Assembly: GCA_964415465.1 (NCBI GenBank)
Contig: CAYQAL010000029.1
Location: forward strand, 1 to 10,126
Source: JAGOTP01 sp964415465
GTDB lineage: Bacteria > Patescibacteriota > Patescibacteriia > 2-12-FULL-60-25
DNA length: 10,126 nucleotides
Direction: 5' to 3'
Below, one piece after another: positions 7,361 through 10,126 of the stretch. Under the pieces are notes generated by a model. That model ran no database searches and was not told the DNA's origin. It saw only the letters and a program-made list of their open reading frames with translations. Numbering within the stretch: position 1 is the stretch's first letter; every line of letters begins with the position of its first letter. A program made the translations under genes and the position numbers.

Positions 7361-10126
7361 ATGCGTTCTTTTCTTGCACGAATCGCCTCCGGTTCTGGTC
7401 GAAGTCTCTTTCGAGTTGTCGCCTCTGGTTTGTTAGCGGCGCTTTTCGTCTCTGCATTTGTCGGTGTTCAAGGAGCAAATGCGCAACAACGAATGGATGA
7501 ACGATCTTGGCTGGAGAGAGCGGCTATCAATTCCAATCCGATCACAGGTCTCTATTACGGTCTCCAAGATGTCGGGGCTCGTATCGGTGATGCTGCCTGG
7601 GATAGCACACCTCAAGCTGCTAGAACAGTTGTAAACGGACTCACGAGAGACATGACAGCTGAACAGATTGCTCGTGAGTCGTTGAATGTTCCTTCGACTG
7701 CAACAATTACAGACACGTTGACAGCGAGATTGGTTGGGTTCATCGCTTTCATGATGGGAGTTATCGTTTCGTTCTTGGGAAAGGTGATTCTTCTGTTGAT
7801 CAACGTATTGCTTGGGTTCTTAACCTACAATGGGTTTGCGGACGCGCCTCCGGTCGTGGTTGGGTGGAGAATGGTACGTGATCTCGCCAACATGTTCTTT
7901 ATCGTGATTCTGATCCTGGCTTCTTATTCCACTATTTTAGGTTGGAAAAGCGAATTGCATGTTAAAAATGTGTTACCGAAGGTACTGATGTCCGCGGTCC
8001 TCGTAAACTTCTCTAAAACAATTGTCGCTTTATTGATCGATGCGTCTCAGGTGGTCATGTTAACCTTTGTCAACGCTTTCGCCTCAATTGGGGCTGGAAA
8101 CTTTACGAACGCGCTGCACTTGCCGCTCATCACGACGGCCAACTACGCGAGCCGTCTGCAGGGGCTTACGAGTGCCACGAGTTCAGCTGCTCAGTCCGTC
8201 GCCACAAACGGTGCAGGGCAGGTTATTTTGGACGTCATTATTGCTTCGGCGTTACAGATCTTCTTGCTCGTCGTCGCGATCGGAGTCATGCTCATGATGG
8301 TGGTCTTCGTGGTAGGTCGTATCGTAGGGTTGTGGATGTTACTGATTTTTTCTCCAATGCCGTTTTTGTTTGATGCATTGCCTGCGTCGATGAAGGGTTT
8401 CTTGCCTCAAGTAGGGAAGTATTGGGGCCAACTATTCGGACTACTCACCGGTGGTCCAGTGATGGCCTTTTGGTTATGGCTGACGTTTGCGACGTTGTCG
8501 GCGCAAGGTCAGGACGAACGATTGGGTTTATTTCAAAACACACAAGCAGCTGATGCGGGCACGGTCTTTAATGGTGCCATGAATGCGACCAGTATGTTTA
8601 TGAGCGCGATCGGAAATGCGCAGGGGTTGGGTTCGTATCTGATCGCGATTGCCATGATGATGATGGGGCTTCAAGCGGCGATTGATGCGGCTGGTGCCTT
8701 GAACAGTGGAGGAGTAGGTGGTGGCCTCATGAGGAGTATCGCCGATAAAACAAAGAAATACGCACAGAGAGCGGCTTTGTATGGAGCGGGGGGTGGTGTC
8801 TTGGCTGGAGGGTATATGGCCGCACGTGGAGCGGGTTGGGCGGCTGGTGGCGCGGCGGGCGCAGTTGATCGTCGCTATGACATTCGAGGGAACGTAGCGG
8901 GAGCTATCCGTAAATTGCCATTCGCTGGTCAGAACAAGTGGTTGCGTGAACAGCAATTCAAGAACCGTAATGAGGCCTACAAGGAAGCAAAGGAAACCCG
9001 TGAATTGCTTAAAAATAGCAACGCTACGAAAGCCGAAGAAGACACGGAGCGCAGTATCGCACGCTTGAAGTATGGTTTGGCTGGATCGAATGCCATGAAC
9101 TTGCTTGAGCGTGAAGAGCTAGCTGAGAAGGCGGCAAATTTGAAATCGTACGACAAGGACTTGAAGCCGCAAAAAGAGAAGAATACGGAAGAATTAAAGA
9201 AGTCGCTGAAAGACGAGACGCTTGCCAAGCGCTTTGCTGATCGTGCAAACAAGCAAGAGGCCACACGTCGGGCTATTGCAGACCTGGAGCGTCAAAAGTC
9301 CTTGATTACCACCGATACTAAGAGAGATGAGAAAGATAAGGAAGATATCGATGAAAAGATCAAAGCCTTGCGAAAAGCTAGTCCACACTTGCTTACCGAC
9401 GAAGAGCAGCGTCAGAAGCAGCTCAAAGACGCGCGTCAGAACTGGAGCTCGTTGGATGCGGATGCTAAAACGAACTTCGATTTCTTGCGCAGTGTGGCGA
9501 ACGAAGGAGCCTTCGTGGAGGACAAGGTGACGGGTCGCTTGAAGGTTGGTGATGAGAATGCGATTCAGCAGACACGGAATCGCTTGACTGGTCGTGATCG
9601 TCAGAACTTCGAAGCGATGGTGCAGCATATCCGAGAAAGCGGAGAAGTTGATGCAGCCGGTAATTTCAAGGCGACTGGTATCAAGATCGATCGCCTCAAG
9701 AACATGTCGATCGAGCAAGACTCGAACTTTAAGAACCGAGTCGTGGAAATTGCTGTAAATGAAAAGGGAGAAGTTGATGCGGCAAACACGGGTTACCGTC
9801 ACAGTGACCGCAGAAACTTCGCTATCAACCAGATCCAGAGCGGTTTGTCAGCTGCTTCCGCGGTGAACTGGTTGGATACGAGTACCCCAGATGGCCGTCC
9901 GGCGATCCATGGCGTGGGAACTTCAGCTGGTGTTGAAAATCGCTTTGTGCAGCATGCCAAGACGGTCGGTATCGCTGAGGCGGTGCAGAACGTGGGCGGA
10001 GCGGTGGGGGCGGATGGAAAATGGGACGCTGATGCGAAGACTGCTGCGCCAATGCGAGCGGCAGCCGTTCATGCAGCTGCGAACTACGTTCAAGGAAAAC
10101 TTTCAGAACGTACAGCTAGCGCTGAG
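7361..10126 (+). CDS. VirB6/TrbL-like polytopic membrane protein with long coiled-coil tail, C-terminus cut by window edge
   Basis: Open frame of 922 codons with no stop before the right edge. Residues 1-41 look like a signal peptide: basic N-terminus, hydrophobic stretch at about 19-37 and an ANA-QQ cleavage site. Hydrophobic segments follow at about 124-154, 173-193, 205-237, 288-330, 360-379 and 425-441. The core motifs GWRMVRDLANMFF (168-180), LVNFSKTIVALLIDASQVV (214-232) and LLIFSPMPFLFDALP (327-341) resemble the VirB6/TrbL-like inner-membrane family often found in Candidate Phyla Radiation genomes, where it is taken to be a channel component of a type IV secretion-like machine. A Gly/Ala-rich segment (471-502) links to a charged, largely helical tail (about 510-700, rich in Lys/Glu, probably coiled coil) and a region of degenerate repeats (705-890). 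The ATG at 7361 is chosen because it directly precedes the signal peptide. It diverges from the LCP gene and would open a rightward operon. The family assignment is by motif memory; transport function is inferred. Confidence 0.85.
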   Translation, partial: MRSFLARIASGSGRSLFRVVASGLLAALFVSAFVGVQGANAQQRMDERSWLERAAINSNPITGLYYGLQDVGARIGDAAWDSTPQAARTVVNGLTRDMTAEQIARESLNVPSTATITDTLTARLVGFIAFMMGVIVSFLGKVILLLINVLLGFLTYNGFADAPPVVVGWRMVRDLANMFFIVILILASYSTILGWKSELHVKNVLPKVLMSAVLVNFSKTIVALLIDASQVVMLTFVNAFASIGAGNFTNALHLPLITTANYASRLQGLTSATSSAAQSVATNGAGQVILDVIIASALQIFLLVVAIGVMLMMVVFVVGRIVGLWMLLIFSPMPFLFDALPASMKGFLPQVGKYWGQLFGLLTGGPVMAFWLWLTFATLSAQGQDERLGLFQNTQAADAGTVFNGAMNATSMFMSAIGNAQGLGSYLIAIAMMMMGLQAAIDAAGALNSGGVGGGLMRSIADKTKKYAQRAALYGAGGGVLAGGYMAARGAGWAAGGAAGAVDRRYDIRGNVAGAIRKLPFAGQNKWLREQQFKNRNEAYKEAKETRELLKNSNATKAEEDTERSIARLKYGLAGSNAMNLLEREELAEKAANLKSYDKDLKPQKEKNTEELKKSLKDETLAKRFADRANKQEATRRAIADLERQKSLITTDTKRDEKDKEDIDEKIKALRKASPHLLTDEEQRQKQLKDARQNWSSLDADAKTNFDFLRSVANEGAFVEDKVTGRLKVGDENAIQQTRNRLTGRDRQNFEAMVQHIRESGEVDAAGNFKATGIKIDRLKNMSIEQDSNFKNRVVEIAVNEKGEVDAANTGYRHSDRRNFAINQIQSGLSAASAVNWLDTSTPDGRPAIHGVGTSAGVENRFVQHAKTVGIAEAVQNVGGAVGADGKWDADAKTAAPMRAAAVHAAANYVQGKLSERTASAE
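9473..10033 (+). repeat. Degenerate repeats in the tail of the VirB6/TrbL-like protein
   Basis: Four segments share an Asn-[x]-Phe helix start followed by G-x-V/F and an Asp/Gly turn: NFDFL...GAFVEDKVTG (from residue 705), NFEAM...GEVDAAGNF (749), NFKNR...GEVDAANTG (789) and a weaker ENRFV...GAVGADGKW (859). Spacing is 44, 40 and about 70 residues. At DNA level GGAGAAGTTGATGC occurs exactly at 9641-9654 and 9767-9780, 126 nt apart and in frame, which supports a duplication origin for copies two and three. Copies one and four are judged from pattern only. Confidence 0.45.

Noticed and set aside
8528..8956. Open frame of 142 codons on the minus strand
   Set aside because: It is antisense to the membrane and Gly/Ala-rich part of the rightward gene and shows no recognisable domain.
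9194..9802. Open frame of 202 codons on the minus strand with hydrophobic stretches
   Set aside because: It is antisense to the Lys/Glu-rich tail of the rightward gene; the reverse complement of such codons gives Leu, Phe and Ile, which mimics membrane segments.

Overview
The window looks like chromosome of a bacterium of roughly balanced base composition, most likely a member of the Candidate Phyla Radiation (Patescibacteria). This assignment is an inference. It rests on the rightward gene, whose core (a GWRMVRDLANMFF-type helix, an NFSKTIVALLIDASQ-type helix and an LLIFSPMPFLF loop) I recognise as a VirB6/TrbL-like membrane family common in that group. The near absence of Shine-Dalgarno sequences and the tight packing of the leftward genes fit but do not prove it. 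There is no rRNA, tRNA, insertion sequence, CRISPR array or phage gene in the window.

Left and middle (1-7254, minus strand): five genes read leftward in the order LCP-family protein, der, pth, dprA, topA. Gaps are 3 nt (LCP to der) and 3 nt (der to pth). pth and dprA overlap by 47 nt, and a 48-nt gap before topA holds a promoter-like sequence of its own. The products cover attachment of polymers to the cell envelope (LCP), ribosome assembly (Der), peptidyl-tRNA recycling (Pth), protection of incoming single-stranded DNA (DprA) and DNA supercoiling (TopA, cut by the left edge). All five keep their diagnostic active-site motifs.

Divergent control region (7255-7360): a 106-nt gap separates the LCP gene from the rightward gene. 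Each side has an extended -10-like element (TGg-TAGACT leftward, TGa-TACACT rightward) so close to the start codon that the transcripts would be leaderless or nearly so. The topA gap has the same TACACT hexamer with a good -35.

Right (7361-10126, plus strand): one very long open frame, cut by the right edge after 922 codons. It begins with a signal peptide, continues as a polytopic VirB6/TrbL-like core (about residues 120-445) and then has a glycine/alanine-rich helical segment and a long charged, coiled-coil-rich soluble tail (from about residue 510) containing degenerate repeats. This is the least conventional part of the window and the best candidate for part of a poorly described envelope or secretion system; its partners would lie to the right, outside the window.
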